A DNA stretch of 64,000 nt, from contig CP136066.1 of the NCBI GenBank assembly GCA_032622095.1, positions 110,009,319 through 110,073,318 on the forward strand. The letters are read 5' to 3'. Numbering within the stretch: position 1 is the first letter of the stretch; each line of letters opens with the position of its first letter. The DNA is from Siphonodentalium dalli (taxonomy: Eukaryota > Mollusca > Scaphopoda > Gadilida > Siphonodentaliidae). Below the pieces are notes generated by a model that searched no databases, was not told the DNA's origin, and saw only the letters and a list, made by a program, of their open reading frames with translations. Positions 1-13,962 of the stretch are shown here, piece after piece. The position numbers were made by a program, and so were the translations under genes.

Positions 1-1970
1 GACTATACAACACACAAGATGCCTATTTTTACACTTGCTTATGATTCCAGATTTCACTAAGTTTTATTTATAAATATGTCCATGCCAATGTTCTTTCCGA
101 AGGGAAAGTTCACTAAAAAGTTTTAAAAAATTGGATACGTTACATAATTTTCAATTTTACAATTTATCGGGTTGTACGGGGTGTGAAAAACTGAAAATAA
201 GTATCTGGGGGGGGGGCATAACGGACTGTGTTAAATGTGACAGTACTGGTTTGAAGGTTTAATTATTTTACAAAACTGGGAAAGTTCACAAAAAAAGTTA
301 AAATTATGGATACGTAACATGATTTTCGTATTCAGTTCTGTCGTGTTGTACTTTTGTGTTGAAAATTGTCAATTTGAGTAAAAAATAATGGGCAAAATTA
401 AGCGTTTTGCGCGTGAAAACCAAGGGACATAACTCAGTGACAAATTTACGAGGAAGGTTTAGTACAGACATTTAATTACAATTACACCTATACAATTTCT
501 GTCGAAAATAAAACATGCTTGATGGGACCTATGCCAAAGATAATGGCTCAGCATAGATTTGCAGTACAGAATACCCCCCTCCCAGGTTGGCCAAAATTGC
601 TGGAAATTGTGTATTGCTACCTGATGCACTGATGACAGCTATTTTCTAGTCATTAATAGTCACATTAATGTTTGAGACAATTGCTCGTTCTTTTTCAATG
701 CACACAGTGATAACTAAGGTATTAGTTACATCAGGACAAGTTTATGTTTACAAGACTATTGAAGTGTCCAATTTCTTTGATTTCTTAGTGGCTGTTTTAT
801 AATATCATGCTGTTTTGTCAAGCAAGATCTGAGTTTATTTTATAAAAACAAAAGCTTTTAAATTTTCCAAGACTGTTGAAGTTTATACCCTCACTGTTGT
901 TTCATAAGTTCATCAAGGAAATACCTAATTTATTTAGTTACACATTTTCTGAACTGTTTTATTTACAGGAATGATGAAGGTCTCCATCCTATTTTTTTAC
1001 TTCTTATTATTTTGATGAAAATATATTATTCCAAATTTCACTAAGTTTATTTTCTAAAAATGTCCATGCCGAATTCTTTTCGAATGGTGTCGGGAAGGAC
1101 ATTTTTCACCTCACCGTCCCATATGCAACATGCCATATATAGCTTACTGTCAACTCCCATATGAGGTCCCAGTATTTTTTTAACCATAGGTATGGTGTTT
1201 ATTTTTGCTGTTATAGTGTGTTTAAGCTGTCACAAATGTAAAATTTGGGCACAACAGTTCTTTAGTAAAAAAAATTACGTGAGGTTTTTTTTGCCTCTCA
1301 GAACAGTATACCTTCCTGCAAATTTGTTACTACCACCAACTTATATCCTATAAAACAATTGAATCCACTGTTAATTTGGTGCCTCAGTTGTCTCCATGAA
1401 ATGTGTCATTCGCGCGTCAACGCGATACGACGGTATATATAGGCACACAAATAGTCCCACGAAAATAATTATGGCAATTATTTTGGAAACTCATCATTCA
1501 TGGACAGATTCCGGTATTATATTATCAGTCTGTGGTGTAGCTGTCAAAATCCTTGTTGCATGTACGTGAATTTATTATACGCTCAACAATAGACTATAGA
1601 AGAAATCGCCATCAGATAATAGTCGCTATCCATCGCTAGGAGTGAAGATAGAAAATTATACTTTCATTGTAGCTTTGACGTTACGGACATATATGACGTA
1701 ACTATATGAATTTCTTGAATAACTATCATCGGATTGTAAAATGTTAACCTTAAATCTATAATGAAGTATTATATTTGAATGTGATAAGATTATAATGGAT
1801 ATTATTTACTGAAATGCCTTAAGTATAATTTCATTGTGGTGCATTTTGAAATACAATAGTGATAAATGACAGCAATCAGCTCTTTAGTGGCTCAATTCAA
1901 GGTTAAATGAAGCCTAGTTGTCTTTACAAATGATTAATTTATATGCACAGCACGCGTATAATAAAAAGAA
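1..1970. other. AT-rich intergenic DNA with a dispersed direct repeat
   Basis: No gene is recognisable. A ~60 bp stretch at about 43-103 (TTTCACTAAGTTT, then ATGTCCATGCC) recurs at about 1027-1085. A second stretch at 105-205 (GAAAGTTCAC, then GGATACGT) recurs in diverged form at 280-370. These look like remnants of a repeat family rather than exons. Reading frames are short and carry no family motif. Confidence 0.5.
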
Positions 1971-2124
1971 AATCTAGTGTTTTTATGGGAACCGAAAATT
2001 ATCCCATTCGAGACCAAGACAACTGTTTATTTTTCGCTTGTGGCAAGCCACTCGCGAAAAATAGACATTTATCTCGGTCACACATGAGATCATTTTCGGT
2101 ATCTATACTCAAAAACACTAGATA
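1971..2124. repeat. ~154 bp hairpin (MITE-like foldback)
   Basis: The left half, from ATCTAGTGTTTTT, is matched by the reverse complement of the right half, ending AAAAACACTAGAT. Pairing continues through CCGAAAAT and TATTTTTCGC to a centre near TGGCAAGCCA at ~2050. The arms are about 75 bp with scattered mismatches. The short + strand ORF across it exists because the hairpin lacks stops; it is not a gene. No target-site duplication was found. Confidence 0.75.
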
Positions 2125-5100
2125 TCCTCTATGTTTCTCACTGCACAGGAATATTGTAAAATCAGCGCTGTGACAGCAGTGAATATTAGTTAAAAGGGAA
2201 CTCTGGTAGAGATACTTCTCAACCTTCCATTACATTTGTTAACGGAATTATTGTCGTATTGTTTATTGTGGGTATCGTTTATTCCGAGCTAAGAAGTAGA
2301 TATTCACTAAATATTGAGCATATTTAGACGTTATATATATTTCTTTTGAAATAACCCATTCATCAAATTGATTCACTAATTGGACACTCCGTGTGTCTCT
2401 ATATAAGTAACCAAGCATTTTATATAGTTTTTATTAGCAGTTTCGTGTTTAATTAATTTTGTTGCCGCTACCCACCCTAACTCAACAGGCGCCACCCTCG
2501 TAACATGCGGATGGCTAATTTCGAGGAAATTGCGGAAACAATATGGTATAAATCAATTCTGATGCATCTAGCTATCTATCTCTGACGCAGGGCACTGATC
2601 TGCCAACATTAAATCACATATATCATTAGACTCCTGGAATGCTTATATATTTATGGTGATAATCACGTCGCCACTCTCAAAACTTTAAACCACACCATTA
2701 TAGATTCCTTGTTCCGTTGAGTTTCTATTAATATTAAATTGATTGGGAAGAAATCGGGGACAAAATACATTTTTATGAATGTTGCTGCCCTCCATCATCC
2801 CCTATGGCACCACTTGGTCATCTTCAAACAACACAATTAGATTTGCATCATGACAATGACTGTATAGCATTAAGTTTGGTGAAAATCGGCGACATTATTT
2901 TTCACTTTTGGTGACGCTCCCTTTCACCCCCGATTCGTATATGGTCATTTTCTTTAAAATACACGATTTTATTACACACTTAGACGTGATTTATAAGGAT
3001 TTCTTGGTGAGTTAAAAGTGATAATGTCACACCTGTGAATTACGTCACCGGTGAGAGCACGCGATTTTAGACAGTTCCGTCTAAGCAGGAACTATTTTCA
3101 CTTTCTGCGGCTCAAACATGGTTGAAGTTGAACAGAAACGAACTGCTAACGATGATGCAGAAGCAGTTAATAAAGTGGTAAAATGAAGAAGAATCTTACC
3201 TATTATCGACTCCGATGATTCGGACGATGTCATATATATTCCAGTAAAATGAACTACGAACAATTCCATGTGAACAATACATTTATCCAGTTCCGAGCTG
3301 AATTTCCACGTGTTGCACTTCGAGAGTTTGTTTACGTCGATGATTAAAATATCGTCACTTCGAAACTTATCTTTCTACTTTTAGCACGATTTCCAAACAT
3401 TTCCTGTATGAACCAACATTATTTACACACACACCATCAGCATCTTCACAATATTCCGTTCCAAGTGCCATGCTTGTTCGGTCAGAATAAACACAATATT
3501 TACAGAGAATTTCCGAAACTTTAAAAAATGAATGGCATCAAATTATCGTTACGTCACAATTATTTAAATTTGTGTCCGTCCGCGTAACTGCACGCGCAAC
3601 TGTACGTTGGGGTTCAAAATGGGAGAATCAGCTGATCTGGGCTTATTTTGTCACATCTTCTCTTTAGGAATTAGCAACTTTTAGTGGTTGAAAGTGTGTA
3701 ATAAACAGAATAATCAATTGGTTTCGATGATAACGTGACATAATTCACTCGGGGAGCCGGGCCTGGTAAAACCCGAGTGACTCTCTATATATTTATCGTA
3801 TCATGATTAATATAAGTTTTATGAAAATCGACGACACATAGATATTGTTGGTTATAACTATGTTGCCCCGATCTCCCCTCTCGATGTCATTCAGAGTATG
3901 ATATATAAGTTTACCGGAAATTTGCGACACAGAATATTTCTATAAATTTTGATGGCCTCTTTCTCCATCCCTGACTCGAACGACACCACTTTAACGTATT
4001 TAAAATACAAAATTAGACTTCTCAAATGATGGACTTACAGACATGCATTTGGTGGTAATCGGCGACAAATAGGTCATCGATTGTGTTGCCCCTCCTCCTT
4101 TTCTGTCCCTGACGTCGACAGCGTCACTTAAGCATTTTTTAACTGGCACATTATCTTGCTCCTGAAAAGTTACCCATTTTACACACATTTGGAGTCATCT
4201 AGATGGTTCCTACTTAATGTTTATAGCGGACTGACATATATTCGCAAATATAGAATATATGAATATTTTTGTTGTTATCATAGGTCTATGGTAACGATAA
4301 ATATAGTTGACCAGCATAAATACGAATGCAATAGCTACTTACTTATTGAAATATCAATTGAGAGGCACCAATATAGGTAACACATTATAGAACAATTACC
4401 GTCCTCCTTATTTTGATTTCAGAAGTGGCAATAGGAGCTGGAGCATCTGACGAGGGCTTCGTATATGCAAAGACGTGTGCGCTTATCCCTTTTGTATATT
4501 ATGCATATACAAAGTTTCCAGTAAGGCTGGAGAAATTTCCACCCTTAAATGCAGGCCTGGTGCAGTTAGGCCTCGTTTAAACATATTTTATTGTAGCGAA
4601 TTACTACAAGGGGAGTCGTCCGGGTCAGCACAAGTCATTTCATCTTAAATGCAGCCAGTCAACTGTGCTTATGTCGATTAGTTGACTTTTTCAGAAAACA
4701 ACACAGTATTTGTCGATCTCTGGGCTACACAGTTTGTTCTTTCTGGTGGCGATATCCCAAATTCGCACGACAGTAAATAAATTGTGATTTGCAATTGCCG
4801 TATACACTAGCATTCAGAGGTTAAGTCTGATTGTTTGCGAATGCGCTGAAAATGACCTAACAAAATTCAACCCAGTTCTTTATTGATATAATCTCTTCAG
4901 AAACACATTGATGTATCGAGAAAATTAATGATAGTGTAATTAAATAAGGACCGGTTTAGATCTCATGAATGATATTTTCCCGCGCAGGAACGCACTAACA
5001 TTAATCATGGCTCGGTGAACGTTGAGTTGTTCAACTCATCGTCGATAATCCACCAATGCCATTGTATAGCGAACTTATTCTGGGAAAAACTTCGCCAAAA

Positions 5101-5583
5101 TGATTACGCATTATATAATAAATTGATGAAATTATAACGATGTTTACTATCAAGACGACATATTTAGCAAAATTCTCGCAATTTCCGGTGTCGTTTATAC
5201 ACGATGGATGCACGCATCGCTCATTGGTGGCGTTGCAACGAACTTAATCTTGGTAAATGAAGACGGATCGTCAGAGTGTGTCATTTTCATAAGCCGTTGC
5301 TGCCTTATGAACCCCTACACAATGTTGAGTTGTGTTAGTTGTCACCTCGGTGAAAATAAAACAAAGGAAAGAACACCAATTCAGAGGACACATCCGTCAA
5401 GCGACAGGTACTTGAGATAGAGTTTTATGATTGTATCATGCAGCATTGTACATGTTGACAACATATGTGTCATATAGTAAATCAGGACTAACACATAACT
5501 GTCACGTGTTCGTCACTCAATGTGTTGCGCCAACATCTGTTCCCAAACTTTTTTCGGAATGAAATACTTGCATATCTTCGATA
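2125..5583. other. Gene-free stretch
   Basis: I see no gene, RNA or clear repeat in these ~3.4 kb. Purine-rich GTGGTGCC/CACCAAA-type remnants in 2.8-4.1 kb resemble fragments of the Helitron-like element that follows. A small perfect 8-bp stem (CACTCGGG/CCCGAGTG) lies near 3747-3780. Confidence 0.4.
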
Positions 5584-8290
5584 TCTATATTTGCGCATGT
5601 CTGTCTGTCTGCCTGTCTGTCTGTGTTACGTGCAGATGGCACCAAAGGTGTCTAACAGGGGTAACTTTTTCCGAGAAAGATAATGGTGCGGGTTAAAATT
5701 TTCTAAAGTGACGATGTTGTTGTCAGGGGCGAGAGGTTGGAGGGGTAGAACACTTTTTATCGCCAATAACCACCAAAATTACGCATAATGATCTCCATGA
5801 TATGATGAATCTGATGGTGTGGTTTAAAGATGTCAAAAGTGGCGCCGTTCGAGTTAGGGATGCACGGATGCGGAGAGGGGCACCAAATTGACAAAAATAT
5901 TTTGAGCCCCTATTTCCACCAAATTAATACACATTCTACCCCACGATTCAAATAATCTAATCGTGTGATTTAAGAGAAGCCAAATTGGTGCTGTTTGGGT
6001 GAGAGATGGGGGTGTGGGCACTAAATTTGATAAGAATTTGTTTAGTCGCCGATTACCACCAAACGTATACATAATCATCTTCATTATATCAGAAGTCGAA
6101 TGGTGTGGCTTGGAGCTGTTAAAAGTACGCCGTTCGGGTCAGTGATGTACGCAAGGGGACAGAGGCATCACAAACTGATAAAAATATTTTTAGCACCGAT
6201 TTCCACCAAATATAGATAGACATTCTTCCACACGATACAATGAATCTAATTGTGTGATTTAATGACGCCAACTTGGTGCCGTCTGGATGAGAGATAGGGG
6301 TGGTAATAAATTTAATAAGAATGTGTTTAGTCGCCGATTACCACCAAACTTATATCATAGCGACGATTTCCACCAAACTGTTACATATTCATCTTCGTGC
6401 TACGAGGAATCTAACCGTGTGGTTTAAATACCCCAAATTGGTGCCGTTAGGGTGAACGATGGGGGAACTAAATTCAGTTAGTCGCCGATTTCGACGAATT
6501 ATATATATATAGTCATAATGTCTAATGTTGTGGTTTAAAGATGATCGCTTGATTCGGGGATAGGGATGGGAGGGTCACAAAAATGAAAAAAAATATGTTT
6601 AGCTTCAATTTCCATCAAATCAATACACGTTCTTCTCCATTGATACGAGGAATCAAATTGTGTGGATTAAAAACGCTACATTTGGTGCCTATACATTTGC
6701 GAATGTCTGTATGTTATATAGAACTTCACGGGGGACCATCTAGATGGCACCAAACGGGACTGACAGGGGTGACTTTTTACGAGGAAGTTAAGGGTGCGGG
6801 TCAAAATTTTCTAAAGTGACTTTGTTATCAGGGGCAGAACATTGGAGGGGCAGCAAAAATTATGAACTATATTTGCCGCTGATTTCCACCAAACTTATAC
6901 ATAATCATAGCTATGATATGGCGCCGTTCGAGTCAGGGGTACACGGGGGGGGGGGGGGGCACCAAAGCTGATACAAATATGTTTAGCACTAATTTCCACA
7001 AAATTCATACACGTTTTTTTCCAATGATACGAGGAATCAAAGCACTGCCTTAAAGACGGCACATTTGATGCATTTATGTCAGGGATGGAGAGTGGAGAGC
7101 CACTAACATTGATAAGAAAGGTTTAGTCGCCGATATCCACAAAAGTTAAATATAGAAATCTCCATAATTCGTTCTAAGCAATGTTGGCGTTCAAATTTCA
7201 CAACCTCGACAAATGGTGACCGAATTAAGTCATTTGAACAATTATATATTCTCAATTGTCATATTTGTATGCAAGGGGACGGAAAACAGGGCTTTCAGAT
7301 AGTGAGCCAACAAAAACAGATGCATATAAGAAATCATTAAAAGTTTATTTGTCATTCTATTTAAGAGATACATATATTCTTGCAAAACGAGGGACATTTA
7401 ACCGTCAGAGGATGGCATGTTAGAATGACTCATGTATTATAACAAAATTGAATCTTTCCTGTTCAAGATATTTTCCCAAAAAAAGATACGACTTGCCAAT
7501 AGAGTTGGAAATGTATAGGCCTGTTAAAAAATAGTGGTCACAGTGTGCAGTCAAATTTAGATTCTTCTGAGATAAAAGAAAACAGTCAGTACCGTACTGA
7601 ATAGCACATGACTTTTCACGATTCTCCAATACTGGCATCTGGCAATGGTACATCTGCCCGATACAGAGGATTTCTTTCATATTTTAGAACAACTTAAAAT
7701 ATCGCTCTGGGTCGGGCACATGCAACAATAATTTTAAGCTGAGAATAATTAGCCAGTATAGCACCATAAACAAAAGCGCACCTGGACATTTCTTTAAAAT
7801 GCCTGTATCTGCATGGAGATATGATAACCAGGTGTCCTCAAAATATTCGTCTAACCCACAAGATTGATTTATATATCTCTATGTAAAACGTAATTTGTCG
7901 TATTTTGAACTAATGTTCATAAAAAATATTTAAAACCAAACACAAAAACAAAAACAAAACAAACATCAATTCCAACCACGTCGAATGTACGATATAAAAC
8001 AATGATGACGTCTGAAGTACGCTCAGTTGTAGATAAATAAATTCTTCTTTATTCGTGGGACGAATTAATCGCGATAAACAAAGTGACAATCACTCCGACA
8101 AGATGAGCCACTACTTATAATCCATGTACATGTATAAGAATGACTTTTTGTGATGCCATATTTGGATACAAATACAAATTTGAGAATACGTGAATTACGT
8201 GTAACACTTTGAACAACAGTATTCTCTATTCCAAGCGACTGTCCACAGAAAAGGGTTTCAAGATCACTTTAATATGGTCAACGCTTCTAG
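5584..8290 (+). mobile_element. Helitron-like element, copy 1 (non-autonomous)
   Basis: The element begins TCTATATTTGCG followed by a (TCTG)n tract and ends CTAG followed by T (8287-8290). Helitrons start with TC and end with CTRR. It aligns along its length with 11,008-13,743 and both copies are ~2.7 kb. The first ~1.6 kb is a degenerate tandem array of ~145-bp units built on GCCGATTNCCACCAAA and TGTGGTTTAAAGA. A second, internal copy of the 5' motif (TTTGCGAATGTCTGT) lies near 6698. The last kilobase is shared single-copy sequence, for example AATAGTGGTCACAGTGTGCA at ~7528. No Rep/helicase ORF remains, so it would need a partner in trans. Orientation follows from the TC and CTAG ends. Unlike copy 2, no GC hairpin is visible just before the 3' end. 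Confidence 0.65.
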
Positions 8291-8647
8291 TCCCTTATAA
8301 AAGAACAAGTGTTGGTAATTAAAGGGACCAAATGAACTGGCAGTGGATAAATGTGCAAAAAAATTAAAAGTCTCTAAACATCACCACAAAGAACAAGGAG
8401 AAATAGATAAGCTCTTATAATCTTATATTCATTATTGGTAATTCTCCAAGAAGGAAATTCCCCGTGTTGATACCATTGTTATGTAAACAAAATGTTGGAG
8501 TGATTTGTCAACAAAAATCGATAATTGTGTAGTAAGTTCAAATATTTTAGTCTGAATATGATCTTAAGAATATTGTGCAATGCTTTGACTTTCCCAATTT
8601 TTATTATCACGTTTTGATTAATCTTTGCTATGTTATTGACTTAATTT

Positions 8648-8920
8648 GACTTGTATCGGTGATTCCATTGTATAACGGTAATATTTGACTTGTATCGGTG
8701 ATTCCATTGTATAACGGTAATATTTGACTTGTATCGGTGATTCCATTGTATAACGGTAATATTTGACTTGTATCGGTGATTCCATTGTATAACGGTAATA
8801 TTTGACTTGTATCGATGATTCCATTGTATAACGGTAATATTTGACTTGTATCGATGATTCCATTGTATAACGGTAATATTTGACTTGTATCGGTGATTCC
8901 ATTGTATAACGGTAATATTT
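8648..8920. repeat. 39-bp minisatellite, seven copies
   Basis: Seven head-to-tail copies of a unit starting GACTTGTATCGGTGATTCCA begin at 8648, 8687, 8726, 8765, 8804, 8843 and 8882, exactly 39 bp apart. Copies 5 and 6 share one G-to-A change (TCGATGATT). Because 39 is divisible by 3, two minus-strand frames stay open and encode 13-residue repeats (such as ILPLYNGITDTSQ). This open frame is a by-product of the repeat. Confidence 0.95.
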
Positions 8921-10299
8921 TCATAAATAGAGGATCTCTAATGAATCGCAATTCTATACTTAATTACCGAGTCGATTCGAGCCGAGCTTAATCTGGACGA
9001 GCTTAATAAATTTCGTATAGCATTGTGACGAATATGATCCATTTTTTTATCACATAATCACATCCTCGCAAGAGAAAACGATCTCGAAACGGCTGGAGTT
9101 AAACAAAATTAATATTTATTACCTTATCACAACCAAAGGGTAAGTAATTTAAAGACACCTTCAAGAAAAAATATAGTTCCATTTTAAATATGTATTTTCG
9201 TGTTGACAAATTTGTTGTATTTAAGAGAACGCCGACGAGAACGTCGAATATTTGCCTACTGAATTTGTTAAACCTTCAGAGAAAATGTCAGAAATGTTAC
9301 TGATTATGCAGCACAGTTGCGCAACTGTTTGATTTATTTATTTATTTAGGGGTTCGAATCGTTTCAGTCGCCAGGCAGTGTAACAACCAAGAGCAGCATC
9401 AGATGTCCAAAAAACAAAAAATTGTGAAAATAATCAATTCATTTTTGTATGAGTAACGAACACAGGTGTTTGCACAACAGATGTTAACAGAAGAAGAGCT
9501 TTAGGTTGAACTTTCGTTGAATATTCTAAATCCGCGGTATTCGAATCAGATCACTATAACTGGGCCTCATGTTGTTGGCCCCATGAATATTGCACCCTAC
9601 AAACTAAACCACTGGTGACCCTTTCATGCACGTTATATATACTGTTACTAAGAATCTGATTGTGTTGATCTGATGCGAAGTATAACAAAATTCAGTTTCG
9701 GATGATTAAATTTTAACTCTTGGCAGTACCCGGTACGGACGTAAAATATGATGCTCTGCGCTATACGTTCGCACCGAGTAGGCCTACTGACCTATATTTC
9801 AGCATACTTGTAAGCGATCACTCATTATTCATAACTATAACAAAGACATTAGTGCAATCATAACCATTACATCGAGACGTTTGAAACAGAATAATTATGA
9901 TATTCCAGGATATTCCGTTATATATGTCTTCCACTGAAACATGACCAGAACACGAAGTAATTCATCAGTGAGGAGGTTAATATATCTGCCGAATATGCGA
10001 TATATATACTTGTCCCCACATCCGGTTGTAACTAGCAATCTGGTTGGTTACAACGCCGCGTTTACACCACCATGTCCCCCGTCACCCTTGACAGCGGGGT
10101 ACAAGAAAACCATAGTCAGAAATTGTAACGCCACCAATATCATATTATTAGCCATAAATATAAATTATAATACAATGATACTATAAACTAGCTTTCAAAT
10201 TTTATGTGGGAAATTTGCATACTTCCATATTTCAAGTTTTCCCGTTTCTCGTGCTATACATTACTTTCTTCAAACTGTCTTCTTTATTACACAAGTTGA
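8921..10299. other. Gene-free stretch with one dispersed repeat
   Basis: No gene is seen. A ~90 bp segment at 10,105-10,190 (AGAAAACCATAGTCAGAAAT then GTAACGCCA) recurs at 32,155-32,230. The GAGTCGATTCGAGCCGAGCT stretch at ~8970 is mirrored in inverted, diverged form near 48,384-48,403. Confidence 0.5.
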
Positions 10300-10840
10300 T
10301 GGGCCCGACTTCGTCCGGGCTGTTTCCCATCTGATTTCCAGCGAAAGGCGCGATTTGACCTTGAATTGACTATTTCGAAAGTCAAGGTCAGGTCAGGGTC
10401 ATGATTTGACCCGTCCAAAACACCCCCACCCCAGAGAAAAGTACCCATAGAACCTTTAATTAAACAAATTTGAAGGTCAGGGTAAGGTCGGAGTCATGAT
10501 TTGACCCGTCCAAAACACTCCCCCGACAAAAGTACCCATAGGTATCAAATTTCGTCGAAATCCATCCTTTTTACCCGATTTGACCTTTGATTGACCACAT
10601 TGAAGGTCAAGGTCACACCGAGGTCACGATTTGACCCGTTCAAAACACTCCCCCGGATAAAAGTATCCATAGGTATCAAATTTCGCCGAAATTCGTCCGT
10701 TTTACCCAAATAGACCTTGCATTGACAGTTTTAAAGGTCAAGGTCAGGTCGGGGTCACGATTTGACCCGTCCAAAACACTTCCCGGACACAAATATCCCT
10801 AAGTATCAAATTACGTTGAAATCTATGGAAAGCCGAAGAG
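10300..10840. repeat. Degenerate ~95-131 bp tandem repeat (TTTGACC-rich)
   Basis: GATTTGACCCGTYCAAAACA occurs at about 10,403, 10,498, 10,628 and 10,759. Each occurrence is followed by a CCC(A/C)GA-AAAGTAYCCAT block and AAGGTCAAGGTCA. The block opens with GGGCCCGACTTCGTCCGGGC. It is non-coding and looks like a repeat-rich transposon fragment of unknown class. Confidence 0.75.
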
Positions 10841-11007
10841 GACATGTTAGTTGCTTATTGCTAGATATACGACGCACGACTTGTCGCGGTATTTTAAAGG
10901 TGTTTCAAACTAGGAGATAGAAGTATTCTGCGTTTCAAATGGTGATGAATTATAGTATTTTATTCAAATTTTATGGCATAAATTGTTATTAAAACCGTAT
11001 ATCTATA

Positions 11008-11021
11008 TCTATATTTGCGAA

Positions 11022-11052
<31 letters not shown>

Positions 11053-13743
11053 GTTCTATAGAAATTCACAGGGGACCATCTAAATGATGCCAAATGGGTC
11101 TACTATGAGTAGCTTTTTGCGAGAAAGATAATGGTCGGGGTTAGAATTTTCTAAAGTGACGCCGTTGTTGTCAGGGGCAGAAAAGGGGGAGGGGCAGAAA
11201 AAAAAATTGTCGCCGATTGCCACCAAACTTATATATAATCATCCCCATAATATGAGGAATCTAATGGCGTGGTTTAAATATGGCAAAAGTCGCATCGTTC
11301 GCGTCAGGGGTGACAGGAAGGGGGGGGGGGGGGCAGATTTTTGTTCTGTCGCCGATAGCCACGAAACATACATATAATCATTCTCATGATATGAAGAATC
11401 CAACGGTGTGGTTTAAATATGTCAAAAGTGGCGTCGTTTGAGTCAGGGATGAACGGAAGGGGAGAGGGGCACCAAAATTGATAAAACTAATTTTAGCGCC
11501 GATTTCCACCAAATTGATATATATTCTTCTTCATGATATAAGGAATCTATTTGTGCGATTTAACAACGCCAAATTGTTGTTTTTGGATGAGAGATTGGGA
11601 GGGGTGGGCACTAAATTTGATAATAAGTCGCCGATTGCCACCACACTTATACCAAATCATCCCCATAGTATGAGGAGTCTGATGGTGTGACTTTTATCTG
11701 TCAAATGTGGCCTCATTCGAGTCAGGGTTGCATTGAAAGGGACAGGGGCACCAAAATTGATGCACAATATTTTTAGCGCCAATTTCCACCAAATTGATAC
11801 ACGTTCTTATCCATGATACGAGGAATCTAATCGTGATTTAAAGACGCCATAGTGGTGCTGTTTGGTGAGAGATGGAGAGGGGAGGGATTGGCACCAAATT
11901 TGATAAAAAAAATTGTTTAGTCGCCGATTATTACCAAACTTATAAACAATCATCTCCATGATATGAGGAGTGTAATCGTGTGGTTTAAGGAAGTCACAAG
12001 TGGGGCCATTCGAGTCAGTGGTGTATAGAGATGAGAGGGGCACACAAAATTATATCTATATGTTTAGTGCCGATTTCCACCAGATTGATACATATTCTTC
12101 TCCGTGATAAGAGGAATCTTATCGTGTGGTTTAGATACACCAAATTGGTGCCCTATGGGTGAGAGATATGGGGACCTTAAATTTGATACGAATTTGTATA
12201 CTCGCCAATTTTCACCAATTTCATATATATGCATCTCTAATCTCTAATGAGTCTTAGTGTGTGCAACTTGAGTCCGAAATAGGGACGGGAGGGTCACCAA
12301 AACTGATACAAAATATTTTTAGTACCAATTACCATCAAATTCAGACACGTTCTTCTCAAATGATACAAGAAATAAAATCGTGCTGTCTGTCTGACTGTCT
12401 TTTTGTCTGTCTGTGTGCGTTCTATATATAACTTCACGCGGTACAATCGAGATGGCACCAAGGCGTTCTAAGAGGGGTAACCTTTTACAAGGAAGATAAT
12501 GGTGCGGGTTAAAATTTTCTAAAATGACGCTGTTGGTGGGAGGGGAAATTTAAAAAATATGGTGAAATAGTTTTGTCGCTGATTTCCACCAAACGAATAC
12601 ATAATCACCTTCGCAATATGGCGTTGTTCGAGTCAGCGTTGCATCAACAATTGATTTAATAAACCAAATTCCACCAAATTCATACACGTTTTTCTCTAAT
12701 GATATACCATGAAATAAATCACATTTGGTGTCGTTTGCGTCACGGATGGCGAGCGGATATACACTATCATTGATATTCGCCGATATCCACATATAAGTTA
12801 TATACAGTCACCAGGCCATCTCCATATCATTTTAAGTAGTTCGGCGTTCACATTTCACAATCCCGACATATGGTGACCCACATAAGTCACTTGAACAATT
12901 ATATCTTCTTAACAGTCATATTTATATGGGAATGGCAATCAAGACATTCACATAATGAGCGAGCAAAAAGAGATAACTAGAAGAAGCATTAAACGTATAT
13001 TTATCATTCTATTGAAGAGATACATATATTCGTGCAAACTGAGAGACATCGAACCGTCAGAGGATTGCATATATATAATAACAAAATTTAGTCTGTTCCA
13101 TTCAATACACTTTCCACAAAAAGTTACAATTTGTCAAGAGATATGGAAGGCCTGTTCAAAAATAGTGGTCACAGTGTGCAGTCAAATATAGTTTCTTCTG
13201 ATATACAAGAAAATGCAGTTAGTAGCACTAGACTTTTCAGGATCCTACCAATACTGACATCTGACAAGGGTTTTAGAACAGACTCATCGACTGACATAAA
13301 CAACTCAAAATCTCGCACTGTGCCTAGCACATGTAGCTGATATATGCGCGCAGCAACATGTCGTTTAAACTAAGAATATTTAGCCAATATATATAGCACC
13401 ATGAACAGAGGAGCACCTGGAAATTTATTTGAAACATCTGTATCTTCATGGATATATGATAGCCAGGTGTCCTCGAGATCTTAGTCCAACCCACTAGATT
13501 GATTGATACATCTCAATATGTAAAACCCAATTATAATGTTTTATCGAACTAATGTGCGTATGATGTTCATGTATCATATTATAACGTCTAATGTATACGC
13601 AGTTGTAAATAAATAAATACTTCATTATTGGTGGAAAGGATTAATCGTGATAAACAGAATGACAGTTAAGCAAGAGCATTCTCTATTCCCAACAAATATC
13701 CACAACATACATTAACCTGGGCAACGCCGGGTAACCCTGCTAG
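11008..13743 (+). mobile_element. Helitron-like element, copy 2 (non-autonomous)
   Basis: The 5' end is TCTATATTTGCGAATG followed by (TCTG)n. The 3' end is a stem-loop, ACCTGGGCAACGCCGGGT, followed by AACCCTGCTAG and then T at 13,744. This is the Helitron pattern of a GC hairpin about 10 nt before a terminal CTRR. The internal ~145-bp tandem array (11,160-12,350) is followed by a second 5'-like block at ~12,380 and the same unique tail as copy 1. No transposase reading frame survives. Confidence 0.72.
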
Positions 13744-13962
13744 TACTATATAAAAATGAATGACTCGAAAATTAAGTTGGCCTTTAAACAAAGTCACAAT
13801 TGCAGTTAGGCTCATCTCATATACTCGTCTATTCAGGCGTACTCTTGCCTCAGATTATTGAGATATTAGGTCACACGTAATGACATTAAATCGCATGGAA
13901 ACATAGCAATTGTGTGGGCTGCTTGGTGTGAATATGCAATGAGAAATAAGCTCATACGTAAT

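Noticed and set aside
8628-8951. 107-residue repetitive protein on the minus strand
   Set aside because: Open only because the minisatellite period is 39 bp; no start context, splice sites or conservation.
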